Assembly (NCBI GenBank): GCA_944324345.1
Contig: CALUVT010000001.1
Coordinates: forward strand, 186,001-250,000
Length of the DNA: 64,000 nt
Direction of reading: 5' to 3'
DNA from: Candidatus Gastranaerophilales bacterium
Lineage (GTDB): Bacteria > Cyanobacteriota > Vampirovibrionia > Gastranaerophilales > Gastranaerophilaceae
The position numbers were made by a program, and so were the translations under genes. The notes under the pieces were generated by a model. The model was not told the origin of the DNA and made no database searches. It saw nothing but the letters and a program-made list of their open reading frames with translations. Below are positions 52,591 to 62,330 of this stretch, piece after piece. Positions within the stretch are counted from its first letter, which is position 1. Every line of letters begins with the position of its first letter.

Positions 52591-53181
52591 ATGAAAAAAA
52601 TATTTTCATTATTAATTTTATTTATAATACTTACTGTTTTAATAATCACCTGTCCCATAATAACTGAATGGGACAGGTGTATTATTATATTAATTCAGCA
52701 AAAACTCTCTTTTTTACCGCTTTGGCTTCCGATGTTACCTGATTGTATATTATATACCGCAATGATAACTTTGCCGCTGGTTGGTTTTGGTGTATTTTTT
52801 GTAAAGAAAAGATTTTGGAAAGATTTAATATTATTTTATTCTGTTCCGCTCGTTACATTTTTATTGAACTGCGTAATAAAACCTATAATACATCGTTCTC
52901 GTCCCCCTGTGGAACTACAGATAAGTGAAATACATCCGGAAAGTTTTAGTTATGTATCAAGTCATAGTCTTGTTACGATGTGTTTGTGGGGAATGGTTAT
53001 ATTTTATTTGAACAAGTATTGTAAAAATCGGATTTTGAAAAACGTTGGAGTAATTATTGCAATTTTATGGATACTATTTGTCGGATTAAGCAGGATATGG
53101 CTTGGAGTTCATAATCCTACTGATGTTTTGGGTGCATATATTTTAGGGGTATTTTTATTATGTATTTTTTGTAATGTTTAG
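52591..53181 (+). CDS. PAP2-family membrane phosphatase
   Basis: 196 residues with about five or six transmembrane helices. The three PAP2 phosphatase motifs are KPIIHRSRPP (K-x6-RP), SSHS (usually PSGH) and SRIWLGVHNPTDV (SR-x5-H-x3-D). It removes phosphate from lipids such as phosphatidate or undecaprenyl diphosphate. The gene starts 2 bp after the radical SAM gene, so the two are translationally coupled. A strong hairpin lies within its first 90 bases. Confidence 0.87.
   Translation: MKKIFSLLILFIILTVLIITCPIITEWDRCIIILIQQKLSFLPLWLPMLPDCILYTAMITLPLVGFGVFFVKKRFWKDLILFYSVPLVTFLLNCVIKPIIHRSRPPVELQISEIHPESFSYVSSHSLVTMCLWGMVIFYLNKYCKNRILKNVGVIIAILWILFVGLSRIWLGVHNPTDVLGAYILGVFLLCIFCNV
52647..52679 (+). 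repeat. Perfect 12-bp inverted repeat inside the PAP2 gene
   Basis: CACCTGTCCCAT (52647-52658) and ATGGGACAGGTG (52668-52679) are perfect complements with a 9-nt loop, GC-rich for this genome. It sits in codons 19-30 of the PAP2 reading frame, where an mRNA hairpin could slow translation or cap an upstream message. No T run follows, so it is not a simple terminator. Confidence 0.8.
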
Positions 53182-53228
53182 TTATAAAACTTAAATTCAA
53201 GTTTGTGACCACATTTAAAACTTCATGT

Positions 53229-53957
53229 TCAGGCATTCAATATTCTCTTGCTAAGTTCTTCAAGCCTTTTTTTATCAAATATATTTTTGTCGTTTTTATT
53301 TTTTAGCCATTCTATTTCAAATTCAAGAGCTTTAATTATTCCTTCTTTTTTAACAGGAGGTTCAAATATAACTTTTCGAGTTTCAATTCCTGAAATTTGT
53401 TGTTGTGGAATGTTTAGAATGTTATCAGGAGAAATTTTCCCGCCTATTATCAATTTTTTATTATATTTTTGTGTTATTAAAATAAGTTGATTTGTGATAT
53501 CACTAACTTTATTATCATTGACATCTATTTTTAGGGATTCTGCAAGATCTCCGCGACCAATCACAATCCCGTGTATGTATTCCATACATTTGTCTTGAAA
53601 AATTTTGTGGATATTTTCAAATGCACAAATAGTTTCGATATTGATGTATAATTTTGGTAAGAAATCTATATTCTTGTATATATTGTAAAAACTTGTTACA
53701 AACTTTTCCATTGCGTAGGGTGATTCTATCATTGGGGCTACAATGGTATCTGCTTTAATTTCTTTTGTCTCAATCAAACTTCTTATATCTCCGCAGCCTC
53801 CGATTTTGACAGATAGGTAAAGTCCAATTTCTTGAGATATTTTTCTAAGTTTACAGACATCTTCAAATGATGCACCCTCTGTTTCAAATTCAGCCTTTAA
53901 TCCGACTGCATTATAGTTTGTTTTTAAATCTGATAAATAGTTACGTAATTTGTCCAT
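53229..53957 (-). CDS. HpcH/HpaI aldolase-like protein
   Basis: 242 residues, a TIM-barrel protein of the HpcH/HpaI aldolase/citrate lyase beta group. Motifs include GLKAEFETEGA near the start, VAPMIESPYAMEKFV, LYINIETICAFENI and VIGRGDLAESL, in the family order of barrel strands and metal site (E and D). The natural substrate is unknown. Located singly on the minus strand before the exopolysaccharide operon. RBS AAAAAGAAATGG is weak. Confidence 0.72.
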   Translation of the reverse strand: MDKLRNYLSDLKTNYNAVGLKAEFETEGASFEDVCKLRKISQEIGLYLSVKIGGCGDIRSLIETKEIKADTIVAPMIESPYAMEKFVTSFYNIYKNIDFLPKLYINIETICAFENIHKIFQDKCMEYIHGIVIGRGDLAESLKIDVNDNKVSDITNQLILITQKYNKKLIIGGKISPDNILNIPQQQISGIETRKVIFEPPVKKEGIIKALEFEIEWLKNKNDKNIFDKKRLEELSKRILNA

Positions 53958-54065
53958 TTCTTTTTCTATTATTACAAAATAATTTTAAATTGTAAAATAT
54001 AGCTACATGGGTATATTTTTAATTTTTTTATTGTACTATTATATAATTATAAAGAGGAATTGCTG

Positions 54066-55433
54066 GTGAAATTATTATCCAAGTCAACGTTGATAATGTT
54101 TTTGTTTGACCTAATTATTTTTACGGTTTCAACAACTTTTTGGTACGCAGTTTTAATGTTACCATTGGAGTTTTTGGATATTACAGTTTTCTTGACTGTT
54201 TTATCAGGTGTAATGGTTTTGTTTTTGAAGGATAACTACAAAATTAGGGAGTTCAATACAACTTTAAAAAATTATTATCTGCTGTTTGAGGGGATTGTTT
54301 TTTCCCAGATACCTGCAGCTATTCTTCTTTTAATTTTTGTTCCAGGAGCTGGAGTATTTGAATTTATTCTTGCAAACCTTGTAACTGTATTTGTTATACT
54401 TAGAATATATAGAGTTCTGTTCCATTACTACCTTTTCAATATTAAAAGAACAAAACACGTTTTGATTATCGGTTCTGATAAAAATGCAAAACTTATTGCT
54501 GATGAAATTATTAATAAAAAAGCTTTAAAGATGAATGTAATAGGCTTTGTAAAAGATACAGAAGCTGAAGAGGTTCTTGATGAAGGCAATGTAAAAATAT
54601 TTGGATCAAATTCTGATTTAGGCCAAATTATCCGTGAGAATAAAATAGATATTGTAATTGTTGCCATAAAACGTCGAATGGAAGAAGCTCTTTTAACCAA
54701 TATGGTTGAAAATATTCCTAATAGTGTAAAAGTTTATAAAATGCCTGAATTCTACGAACTTGTCACCGGCAAATATTATGTTGATCGTATGTCTATAAAT
54801 TGGTTATTTTACGATTTTATGAACAAAAGATCTTTGGTTTACGATTTTTGCAAAAGAGTATTTGATATTATATCTGCTTTGATAATTTTAACAGTTACAA
54901 GTCCAATTCTTTTGTATATTGGTATTCGTGTAAAATTAACAGATGGGGGAGCTGCGATTTATACCCAAAACCGAGTAGGTAAGGGCGGGAAAATATTTAA
55001 GGCATATAAATTAAGAACGATGTATGCAAATGATTACGTCCCTCAAACCGGGAAAATTGAACATACAGAACCTCAAGACGATGATGAACGCGTAATTCCA
55101 TTTTGTAAGTTTGTCCGACGTGCGAGATTTGACGAAATTCCACAAATGATAAATATTTTACGCGGTGATATGTCCATAGTAGGTCCAAGAACAGAATGGG
55201 AAGATTTAGTAAAAATATATTCGAACGAAATCCCCTATTATGGATGTCGTCAATGGGTAAAGACCGGTTGGACCGGTTGGGCACAGATAAATCAAGGACA
55301 TTGTGTCTCAAACGATGATGTATCCGAGAAATTGCAATATGATTTATACTACTTAAAACATAGAAATATTATATGGGAACTTGGAATTTTAGTAAAAGCT
55401 GTCTTTTTAGCATTAGGGGGCAGGCATGGGTAA
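54066..55433 (+). CDS. Polyprenyl-phosphate sugar phosphotransferase (initiating enzyme)
   Basis: 455 residues from a GTG at 54066 with GAGGA 8 nt in front; a TTG at 54060 lies too near the ribosome site. Four or five N-terminal transmembrane helices precede a CoA-binding-like central domain (VLIIGSDKNAKLIADEI). The C-terminal bacterial sugar transferase domain (about 262-455) has KRVFDIISALIILTVTSPI, YKLRTMYAND, RRARFDEIPQMINILRGDMS and GPRTEW. It transfers a sugar-1-phosphate to undecaprenyl phosphate, starting the repeat unit. It is the first gene of the operon that runs to the right edge. Confidence 0.93.
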   Translation: MKLLSKSTLIMFLFDLIIFTVSTTFWYAVLMLPLEFLDITVFLTVLSGVMVLFLKDNYKIREFNTTLKNYYLLFEGIVFSQIPAAILLLIFVPGAGVFEFILANLVTVFVILRIYRVLFHYYLFNIKRTKHVLIIGSDKNAKLIADEIINKKALKMNVIGFVKDTEAEEVLDEGNVKIFGSNSDLGQIIRENKIDIVIVAIKRRMEEALLTNMVENIPNSVKVYKMPEFYELVTGKYYVDRMSINWLFYDFMNKRSLVYDFCKRVFDIISALIILTVTSPILLYIGIRVKLTDGGAAIYTQNRVGKGGKIFKAYKLRTMYANDYVPQTGKIEHTEPQDDDERVIPFCKFVRRARFDEIPQMINILRGDMSIVGPRTEWEDLVKIYSNEIPYYGCRQWVKTGWTGWAQINQGHCVSNDDVSEKLQYDLYYLKHRNIIWELGILVKAVFLALGGRHG

Positions 55434-56619
55434 AAGGATTTTATATTTAACTACAAGATTACCCTACCCAGTTGTTGGCGGGGATAGACTCAGAATGTAT
55501 AACATATTAAAGCAATTAAAGTTATTGGGATATGAAGTTACATTAATATCACTTGTTACTCAAGACGATGATATCAGAGGAGCAATGGAACATAATGAAT
55601 TTTATTCAAAACTTATAACAGTTCCATTTAACAGAAAAATGGCATACTTATATGCGGCTAAAGCTGTTTTTAATGATAAGCCATTTATTGTTGAATATTT
55701 TTATAGTAGAGAAATGCAAAAGGTGGTTGATAATTTACTTAAAAAAGAAAATTTTGATATTATTACGGGGTATATGATACGAATTGCACCTTATCTGGAA
55801 AAATATAAAGATGAAAACATTATTATCGACTTTGTAGATGCAGTTTCTATGATGTACCAAAGAAGGATAAAAAATGTTCAATCTTTGTGGGATAAATTTA
55901 AAATAGGAATAGAATATATAAAAGTTAAAAATTATGAAAAGAAATGCACAAAAATTTTTAAAATGCAAACAGTAATTTCCCAGACTGATAAAGATTATAT
56001 AGAAAAATTTGTCAAAAAATCAAATATAAAAATTGTAGGTAACGGTGTAGATACAGAATATTATAAGCCTGTTGATTACCTAAAAGAAAATAAAATATGT
56101 TTTGTAGGCTCAATGCAATATATTCCGAATTCAGAAGCAGCAATATATTTTGCAACAAAAGTTTTTCCATTGGTTAAAAAAAGTATACCTGATGCAAAAT
56201 TCAAGATAATTGGAGCGAATCCAAGAAAAGACTTATTTGAAGCAGTAAAAGGAGTGGAAGGTGTTGAAATAACGGGTAAAGTTGATGATGTGAGAGAGTA
56301 CATGAAAGATTGCAAGGTATCGGTTTGTCCTGTAAAAATAGCTGGTGGAATTCAAAATAAAATTTTAGAAGCTATGGCTATGGGTATTCCTGTTTTGACA
56401 ACACCAGAGGGAGCTGAAGGTATTGGAGTAAGCGAAGAGGTTTTAGAGGTTGTAAATTCGGATGAAGAATATGCTCGTAAAGTTATAGAATTGATAAAAA
56501 ATGAACAAAAGAGTTGTGAGATCTCCAAAAAATCTCGAGATTTTGTTGTTGATAATTTTTCCTGGACAAAAGTTGGTGATAAATTGGATGAATTAATAAA
56601 AGAGGATTTTAATGTATAG
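55426..56619 (+). CDS. Family 4 glycosyltransferase (GT-B fold)
   Basis: 397 residues. N-terminal LYLTTRLPYPVVGGDRLRMYN is typical of the Stp1-like sugar transferase group, and the C-terminal GT1 domain has VGSMQYIPNSEAA, FKIIGANP and CPVKIAGGIQNKILEAMAMG, where the E-x7-E-like nucleotide-binding loop lies. It extends the repeat unit. It overlaps the preceding gene by 8 bp and the next by 8 bp. Donor sugar unknown. Confidence 0.9.
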   Translation: MGKRILYLTTRLPYPVVGGDRLRMYNILKQLKLLGYEVTLISLVTQDDDIRGAMEHNEFYSKLITVPFNRKMAYLYAAKAVFNDKPFIVEYFYSREMQKVVDNLLKKENFDIITGYMIRIAPYLEKYKDENIIIDFVDAVSMMYQRRIKNVQSLWDKFKIGIEYIKVKNYEKKCTKIFKMQTVISQTDKDYIEKFVKKSNIKIVGNGVDTEYYKPVDYLKENKICFVGSMQYIPNSEAAIYFATKVFPLVKKSIPDAKFKIIGANPRKDLFEAVKGVEGVEITGKVDDVREYMKDCKVSVCPVKIAGGIQNKILEAMAMGIPVLTTPEGAEGIGVSEEVLEVVNSDEEYARKVIELIKNEQKSCEISKKSRDFVVDNFSWTKVGDKLDELIKEDFNV

Positions 56620-57718
56620 AATTGGTATAGACGTATACTCAGCACTACATAATCCAAGAGGTATGGGAATTTATGCAATTAATTTTATTAAAGAGTTAGC
56701 TAAATATGATAAAGAAAATGAGTATATTTTATATGGTGATGTTGTTGATGAAAACAATATATTCCCAAAGCAATCTAACTTTGTGTATAAAAAATTGAAT
56801 GCAAAAGGTTTATTTCACTATGAACAATTTATATTACCCAAAGAGTGTGAAAAAGATAAAATAAATATTTTGCATTCTCCTGCGAACACTTCTCCAATAT
56901 TTTTAGATAAAAATATAAAACGATTTATTACTCAACATGATATAATATTTTTAAAAAAAGAAATCCCCTTACCAAATAATAAAAAGCAATTATTAGGAAG
57001 AATTTACTACACTTTATGTGCCATTTTAAACATTCCCAGAGCAGATAAAATATTTACAGTTTCTGAGTTTTCTAAAAGAGATATAATTAAAACGTTCCAT
57101 ATAAATAGTGATAAGTTTGTATTAACCCCAAATGGGCATGAACATTTTGACATTTCAAATGCAACAGACTTTAATATTCTGAAAGGGAAATATAATATAC
57201 CAGATTCATATTATTTTACACTTGGAGGAGAAGCACCTTCAAAAAATACTGAAATGTTATTGAAAGTATTCTCTAAGGACAATAGTAATTCATTAGTTGT
57301 TGCAGGCATAAAACAATTAGAAAAAAGCCTTTTATATAATAAATATAAAGATTTTATGAATATAAAATTTGTCCCATATATTGAACAAGCAGATTTAGTT
57401 GGAATTTACAAAAATGCAAAAGCGTTTATTTTTCCATCCATTTATGAAGGTTTTGGAATTCCATTATTAGAGGCTATGAAATGTAATTGTCCAATATTAT
57501 GTTCCAATGCAACTTGTTTACCTGAAATAGCCGGTGATGCTGCATTATATTTTGATCCAACGGACATGAGTTCTATTTTAGATCGAATAAATTATATAGA
57601 AAATAATAATTTTATAAAAAAAGAACTTATTCAAAAAGGGATTAAAAGTTTAAATAAATTTAGTTGGATAAGGACTGCAAATATAATTTGTGAGGTGTAC
57701 AATAGAAATGACTCCTAA
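56612..57718 (+). CDS. Family 4 glycosyltransferase (GT-B fold)
   Basis: 368 residues. N-terminal IDVYSALHNPRGMGIYAINFI and the C-terminal FIFPSIYEGFGIPLLEAMKC (the conserved E-G-F-G-x-P-x-x-E motif) with CSNATCLPEIAGDAALYFDP are those of the mannosyltransferase-like GT4 group. RBS GAGG 5 nt before the ATG. Adjacent genes overlap, consistent with one operon. Confidence 0.93.
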   Translation: MYRIGIDVYSALHNPRGMGIYAINFIKELAKYDKENEYILYGDVVDENNIFPKQSNFVYKKLNAKGLFHYEQFILPKECEKDKINILHSPANTSPIFLDKNIKRFITQHDIIFLKKEIPLPNNKKQLLGRIYYTLCAILNIPRADKIFTVSEFSKRDIIKTFHINSDKFVLTPNGHEHFDISNATDFNILKGKYNIPDSYYFTLGGEAPSKNTEMLLKVFSKDNSNSLVVAGIKQLEKSLLYNKYKDFMNIKFVPYIEQADLVGIYKNAKAFIFPSIYEGFGIPLLEAMKCNCPILCSNATCLPEIAGDAALYFDPTDMSSILDRINYIENNNFIKKELIQKGIKSLNKFSWIRTANIICEVYNRNDS

Positions 57719-59054
57719 TATAATCAATACAACAATAATTTTGATTATAAATTTATTGATAGTGTTATATTCTTTGTTGTTAAATAAAAAAATATTTAAA
57801 AGTTATGCATACATATCTTTGCCTTTTTTATTTAATCTCTTTTTTGTCTTTTTTTATGTTGGAATATATGCATATGTTATTTATTCCGGTAATACTTATA
57901 AATATTTTTGTTTTACTAAGGATTTTACCTATCCTTGGAAGGCAATTGTATTCTTTACTCTCTGCAATTTGGCTTATAATATAGGTGGAACATTAATATT
58001 AGCTAAAAAGAAAAAGTATTCAATTCATAAGTTTGTTTTAAAATACATAAGAGTTTATAATGTTAGTCAATTGAAACGAATAGCATTATTAATTTTCTCT
58101 ATTGGTTTTATCTCCAAATTGTTGTATTTTACTATGTTAGGTCATGGAAATTTATTTTTTTATATTCAAAATTATTTTAAAATACAAGTGGAAAGTGTTG
58201 GAAAGGGTGTTGGATTTGAACTTTATTTGAGATTTTTATTTTCCTTAATAATCCTTGGAGCAACTATTCTTTTTTCATATACATTGATTACAAGAAAAAG
58301 TATTATTTTAACTTCAAGTGTTATATTTCTGACAATATTATCGAATTTTGAAAGTAGATTATCAATATTGGCATTTATGTTACAACTTATAATTCTATCA
58401 TGCTTTTATTCTAAAAGGATAAGAAATAAGATTCCTTATTATTTTCTTATATATATATTACCTTTATTTTTTGTAATTATAATTGGGTTGGGATTATTTA
58501 GAGATTCTACAAACAATAAAATATATCAAAACTTGGATTTGGTATATTTTGCATTGGGTAACATTCATAATTCTAGAGCCTTAAGTGATGGTCTGGAATT
58601 AGACTCAAAATATGACAAAAAATACTATGGAGCAACAATTGTTGCTCCGATTTTATTTAAATCAATTCCTAGAAAAATTTGGCCAAATAAACCTCTTAAT
58701 GCTGCTGCTATATATACAGAAACCGTCTCTCCAGGGATATTGCAACAAGGGTTTGCATTTGCTCCAGGTTTAGTGTATGAATCATATATTAATTTTGGAT
58801 ATTTGGGTTCATTTATTTATTTTTTATTAATAGGATATTTTATATATTTTATACAAATTATATTGCTGAAAGAATTTTTTATTAACAGATTTAATGTCTT
58901 TTTCCCTATTATTATGTCATTTATGTCATCTAAGGTTTTATATTTAAGAGGGGAAGATGTTACTTTAATTTTTGTTTATAGTAGTTTTTTTATGATTAAT
59001 TATTTTTTACTATTTGGCAGATTTAAAATAAAAAGTATTAGAGGGGACATATGA
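57708..59054 (+). CDS. Wzy-like O-antigen/polysaccharide polymerase
   Basis: 448 residues from the ATG at 57708; a GTG at 57690 is possible but has no ribosome site. About ten to twelve transmembrane helices with a large loop containing YYGATIVAPILFKSIPRKIW. Wzy polymerases link repeat units in the periplasm and are identified mainly by topology and context; the position between glycosyltransferases and a Wzx-like flippase supports the call. Confidence 0.8.
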   Translation: MTPNIINTTIILIINLLIVLYSLLLNKKIFKSYAYISLPFLFNLFFVFFYVGIYAYVIYSGNTYKYFCFTKDFTYPWKAIVFFTLCNLAYNIGGTLILAKKKKYSIHKFVLKYIRVYNVSQLKRIALLIFSIGFISKLLYFTMLGHGNLFFYIQNYFKIQVESVGKGVGFELYLRFLFSLIILGATILFSYTLITRKSIILTSSVIFLTILSNFESRLSILAFMLQLIILSCFYSKRIRNKIPYYFLIYILPLFFVIIIGLGLFRDSTNNKIYQNLDLVYFALGNIHNSRALSDGLELDSKYDKKYYGATIVAPILFKSIPRKIWPNKPLNAAAIYTETVSPGILQQGFAFAPGLVYESYINFGYLGSFIYFLLIGYFIYFIQIILLKEFFINRFNVFFPIIMSFMSSKVLYLRGEDVTLIFVYSSFFMINYFLLFGRFKIKSIRGDI

Positions 59055-59932
59055 ATAAAGATGTATCGCTAATATTTGTAAATTATAAAACGAAATATTT
59101 AACTATAAATGCAATACATTCTGTTATTGAAAAAACTCAAGGAATAAATTTTGAAATTTTTGTTGTTGATAATAATTCTCAGGATGGTTCAATTGAAGCA
59201 ATTGAAAAAGAATTTCCGAATATTGATATTATCAAAAGCCCTGTTAATGCTGGATTTGGAGCTGCAAATAATTTAGCCATTAAACAAGCTAAAGGGAAAT
59301 ATATCTTTTGTCTTAATACTGATACTTTGTTAATTAATAATGCAATAAAAATAATGTATGATTATATGGAAAAAGAAGAGAATAATAATGTAGCAGTTTG
59401 TGGAGCTGCATTATACAATTTTGAAGGTAAGGCTTGTATTTGTGGAGGCAATCTCCCTTCCATATACGATATTTTATGGAAATTTGGCTTAAGAACTTTA
59501 TTAAAAAAACAGTACAAAAAATATTGTATAGGATTAACAGCAGATAATTATAATAATTATGAAAATATCGGTTATGTAACAGGAGCAGATATATTCTTTA
59601 GAAAATCTGTTTTAGATGAAGTTGGCTTATTTGACGAAAAATTTTTTATGTATTTTGAAGAGACAGATTTATGTAAAAGAATAAGAGATAAAGGATACGA
59701 TATAAAATTAGTAAAAGATGCAAAAATTATACATTTGGAAGGACAATCTAACAAAAATACTCTTCAAAAAAAGGAAATATCAAAACGAAGTGAATTTTAT
59801 TACTTTAGAAAACATCACCCAAATCAAATATGGTTAGTAAAAATTCTTTATGTTATTTTGTATTTCATAGATTGGATAATTTTGAAAAATAACGATAGTA
59901 GACATTTATTAAAAGAGGTAATTATATTATGA
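59051..59932 (+). CDS. Family 2 glycosyltransferase (rhamnosyltransferase-like)
   Basis: 293 residues. GT2 features are VSLIFVNYKTKYLTINAI, VVDNNSQDGS and CLNTDTLL, followed by VTGADIFFRKSVLDEVGLFD and FMYFEETDLCKRI, which matches the WcaA/rhamnosyltransferase branch. RBS GAGGGGAC; ATGA overlap with the preceding stop. Acceptor unknown. Confidence 0.92.
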   Translation: MNKDVSLIFVNYKTKYLTINAIHSVIEKTQGINFEIFVVDNNSQDGSIEAIEKEFPNIDIIKSPVNAGFGAANNLAIKQAKGKYIFCLNTDTLLINNAIKIMYDYMEKEENNNVAVCGAALYNFEGKACICGGNLPSIYDILWKFGLRTLLKKQYKKYCIGLTADNYNNYENIGYVTGADIFFRKSVLDEVGLFDEKFFMYFEETDLCKRIRDKGYDIKLVKDAKIIHLEGQSNKNTLQKKEISKRSEFYYFRKHHPNQIWLVKILYVILYFIDWIILKNNDSRHLLKEVIIL

Positions 59933-61101
59933 AAAAAGTTATATTATTAGGGGCTGTTTCAAAGGAAAACAATAATAGAGGGTGCCAAGCTTTAACAATA
60001 GGAGCTTTAAATTTAATATGCAAAAATCATCATGATGTTGATTCTATTATAATTGTTACTCCAGGAAATAAAAAAACTCAAGAAGATGTAATTAATATAG
60101 GGGGGAAAGATGTAAAAATAATTAATCAGTTTTGCAATAAGTTTGATTATTACAATTTTCTACTAGAAAGTATTAATTACAGAATCTTGAAAAAAACAAA
60201 AAATAATTTTATCAAATCATTTTCAAATGCGAGTTTAATTTATTCAATTAATTTGGGGGATGGTTTTACTGATATATATGGGATGAAAAGATTATTAATG
60301 ATTTTTATTGAGGCGTTTTTAGTTAATGTTACCAAGAAAAAAATAATATTTTTACCTCAGACTATTGGCCCATTCAATACATTTTGGGGTAAAATTTTGT
60401 CCAAATATATACTCAAAAATACAAACAAAGTTTTTGTTCGTGATAAAAAAGCAAATAAATATCTTGAATCTATTGGAGTTGATTATGAAGAGGCTTTTGA
60501 TTTGTCGGTTTATATGCCTCCAGAACCTGTTGATTGTGTGATTGAACCAAATACAGTTGGGATTAATATAAGTGGACTTCTCCATTTTAAAACAGATTTA
60601 AAAGATGCTGATGGATTTGAAAATTATGATTTATTACTCGTGAATTTAATAAAAGAATTAATAAAACTAAATTATAAAATACTTTTAATTCCGCATACAT
60701 ACAACGCTGAAAATCCTGAATGTGCAGATGATTTAACAGCTATTAAAGAAATAGCTGCACAGATTGGTTCTGAATCTATCAGTATAATTGATAAAAATTA
60801 TACTGCACCACAATTAAAATATATTATTTCAAAATGTGATTTTTTCATAGGATCAAGAATGCACTCAAATTTTGCGGCACTATCAACTTCAACTCCTGTA
60901 GTTGGACTTGGTTATAGTTATAAATTCCAAGGTGGTTTTGAAATGTTTGGAATTCCTGAATGTGCCTTATTAGTGAAAAATATCGAAAAGAATGATATCC
61001 CAGAAATAATTAGTAATATTATTAATTTATTAAGCAATAAAGATAAAATTAAACAAAAACTAGAGATGGTAAATGAGAAGAAAGAGAATTTAATTATATA
61101 A
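59929..61101 (+). CDS. Polysaccharide pyruvyl transferase family protein
   Basis: 390 residues of the PS_pyruv_trans family. Features include LLGAVSKENNNRGCQALTIGALN near the start, the NLGDGFTDIYG region, IFLPQTIGPF, and CDFFIGSRMHSNFAALSTST with VVGLGYSYKFQG near the end. It adds a pyruvate ketal to a sugar from phosphoenolpyruvate, putting negative charge on the polymer. Overlaps the upstream gene by 4 bp. Confidence 0.88.
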   Translation: MKKVILLGAVSKENNNRGCQALTIGALNLICKNHHDVDSIIIVTPGNKKTQEDVINIGGKDVKIINQFCNKFDYYNFLLESINYRILKKTKNNFIKSFSNASLIYSINLGDGFTDIYGMKRLLMIFIEAFLVNVTKKKIIFLPQTIGPFNTFWGKILSKYILKNTNKVFVRDKKANKYLESIGVDYEEAFDLSVYMPPEPVDCVIEPNTVGINISGLLHFKTDLKDADGFENYDLLLVNLIKELIKLNYKILLIPHTYNAENPECADDLTAIKEIAAQIGSESISIIDKNYTAPQLKYIISKCDFFIGSRMHSNFAALSTSTPVVGLGYSYKFQGGFEMFGIPECALLVKNIEKNDIPEIISNIINLLSNKDKIKQKLEMVNEKKENLII

Positions 61102-61103
61102 AA

Positions 61104-62330
61104 ATGAATAAGATTTCTAAATTTATTACGAATAATCTATATGCTTTTTCCCTTTATACAAGACAAATTGCGGGAACTATTGTTCTATTTGTTATTGCAC
61201 ATTATCTTTCAGTCTATGATTATGGTTTGTTTACCAGTTACAAAAGTATTATTACATTCTGTTTTATGCTGGCTAATATGGAATATGCAAATTATATTTT
61301 GGTTTCCTCGAAAGTTAATATTCATGAAGTTAAATTGAAGATTGCATTATTTTTGCTTAATGCGATTATGATAGCTTTTTGTATAATATTCTTTTCATTA
61401 TTCTGTAAACTGGATAATCATTTGTTATTTACGTTAATAGTTATAAGAACGTTTTTTGATAGTGTATTTTTCGCATTGATTCTTCCATTTTTTCAGGCAG
61501 CGAAAAAATTTAATACTATTGCAATTATAAATATAATATACTCTGTGTGCATCTCCATTATAGCTATTATTTCGTATATTTTTAAATTGTCTCTCATAAA
61601 ATTTTTATTATTGAATATATGTTTAGGGTTTATTAATTTCTTCCAATGCTCATATTATGCAAAAATTAATTATGTATTGGCTATAAATAATATAAAAAGA
61701 TTTGTGAAAATGTTGGATAAAAGTATATTTGGTTATATTGGTTCAACTGTTTCAAACTATTTATACGCAGAGACATCATCTTTGTATGTTGCAACTTTTT
61801 TACCCAAAGAACAAGCGGCACTATATTTTTCTGCAGGAACAATTGCAATGATTGTGGGGCTTTTATCAGCGGCACAAACTCAAAAAATGTTGCCTGAGTT
61901 AATTAAATCAGATACAAAAAAAACAATAGAAGTTATAAAAAGGAATTTAATTACTGTTGGAGGGTTGCTATTAATTGTTTTATTATTTCTTCTCGTCTTT
62001 GGGAAATTAGTTTTAAAACTTTTATATGGTCAAGATTATTATGTAAATGCTTATCCGATATTAATAATGTATTTTATAGCGAATATATTTATTGCAAATG
62101 GTGCTATATTTGGGGTATACTTAACAGCAATAGATCAGCAATACATAAAAATAAAAATGAAGGTAGAAACAACTATAATAACAATTTTAGGGTTAATAAT
62201 ATTGCATAAATATGCAATATATGGTGCAGTTATTGCATTACTAATTTCAAGTATTTATGTTTCGGCACGTTTTACTTTTGTTAGTTTGAAATTTATTAGG
62301 CAAGGAGAAGTGAATGAAAAACAATTTTAA
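61104..62330 (+). CDS. Wzx-like polysaccharide flippase
   Basis: 408 residues with about twelve transmembrane helices. The N-terminal RQIAGTIVLFVIAHYLSVYD and the later FGYIGSTVSNYLYAETSSLY and LYFSAGTIAMIVGLLSAAQT match the MOP-superfamily O-antigen flippases. It moves the lipid-linked repeat unit across the membrane to Wzy. The ribosome site is weak; it begins 2 bp after the preceding stop. Confidence 0.87.
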   Translation: MNKISKFITNNLYAFSLYTRQIAGTIVLFVIAHYLSVYDYGLFTSYKSIITFCFMLANMEYANYILVSSKVNIHEVKLKIALFLLNAIMIAFCIIFFSLFCKLDNHLLFTLIVIRTFFDSVFFALILPFFQAAKKFNTIAIINIIYSVCISIIAIISYIFKLSLIKFLLLNICLGFINFFQCSYYAKINYVLAINNIKRFVKMLDKSIFGYIGSTVSNYLYAETSSLYVATFLPKEQAALYFSAGTIAMIVGLLSAAQTQKMLPELIKSDTKKTIEVIKRNLITVGGLLLIVLLFLLVFGKLVLKLLYGQDYYVNAYPILIMYFIANIFIANGAIFGVYLTAIDQQYIKIKMKVETTIITILGLIILHKYAIYGAVIALLISSIYVSARFTFVSLKFIRQGEVNEKQF

